Assembly: GCA_017506865.1 (NCBI GenBank) | Contig: JAFCMP010000173.1 | Location: 1 to 64,000, forward strand | DNA from: Tribonema minus | Taxonomy: Eukaryota; Sar; Xanthophyceae; Tribonematales; Tribonemataceae | Length of the DNA: 64,000 bases | Direction: 5' to 3' | Part shown: piece after piece, positions 63,809 to 64,000 of the stretch | Position numbering within the stretch: position 1 is the stretch's first letter | Layout of the letters: every line of letters begins with the position of its first letter | Made by a program: the position numbers and the translations under genes | The notes under the pieces: model-generated | Seen by the model: the letters and a program-made list of their open reading frames with translations, nothing else | Database searches by the model: none | Told to the model about the DNA's origin: nothing

Positions 63809-64000
63809 CCTATCACCAGGACCGATCCTAGTTCATTTGGTTTGATGTTCTGAAGACAGGATGTGCGCGGTAGCCACTATGCCGGCCCTCAGCAGGCTCG
63901 AGGAAGGCCAGGTCCAGAGTTGAAGATGTGAAGTTTGACCCGAAGCTCACACCACTGCTGTACGCATAGTCGGCAAAATGCCGACACGCAGCGCGCCTTC
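63809..64000. other. Upstream flank of membralin at the window edge
   Basis: This should carry the membralin promoter and 5' UTR. No exon of a further gene could be supported. Confidence 0.4.

Overview
The window is nuclear DNA of a photosynthetic eukaryote, most likely a microalga. It contains no operons and no bacterial-style gene packing. Its genes are split by dozens of GT-AG introns of roughly 100-1,900 bp, plus a few GC-AG introns. The conserved products are nuclear, ER and plastid proteins. Two predicted proteins, an ACHT-like thioredoxin and a tafazzin-like acyltransferase, start with a hydrophobic signal peptide whose likely cleavage site is followed by Phe (xQG/F). That resembles bipartite targeting into complex plastids (heterokont, cryptophyte, haptophyte type). 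Two short TTAGGG-type interstitial arrays are also present. The exact lineage cannot be settled from this sequence.

Layout. 0.3-1.2 kb (-): decayed Fanzor (eukaryotic TnpB-like) copy. 1.8-3.7 kb (+): last exons of the spliceosomal helicase BRR2. 5.4-23.3 kb (-): one 28-exon gene, reconstructed with consistent reading phase throughout, for a ~1,696-aa chromatin protein that combines a linker-histone H15 winged helix, a DDT domain, WHIM/WSD motifs and a PWWP domain. 23.7-24.4 kb (+): ACHT-like plastid thioredoxin. 26.6-31.2 kb (-): tafazzin-like acyltransferase. 31.3-35.8 kb (+): phosphatidylserine synthase-like enzyme, divergent from the acyltransferase with only 127 bp between the start codons. 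36.6-39.5 kb (+): HAD-like protein. 41.2-56.4 kb (-): 19-exon P-type ATPase of Na+/K+-ATPase (IIC) type with an altered TM4 motif, a long N-terminal extension and an insertion in the TM6-TM7 loop. 57.0-63.8 kb (-): membralin.

Mobile and repeated DNA lies mostly in introns. It includes a 524-bp terminal-inverted-repeat element with a 7-bp target duplication, a second probable TIR element in an ATPase intron, a 140-150 bp dispersed repeat present twice in opposite orientation, an 18-bp minisatellite, and a perfect 24-bp hairpin. The genes have no shared pathway as a block. The one functional pairing is the divergent phospholipid gene pair at 31 kb. Exon models were built by eye from splice signals, reading phase and protein-family conservation; no alignment or transcript data were used.
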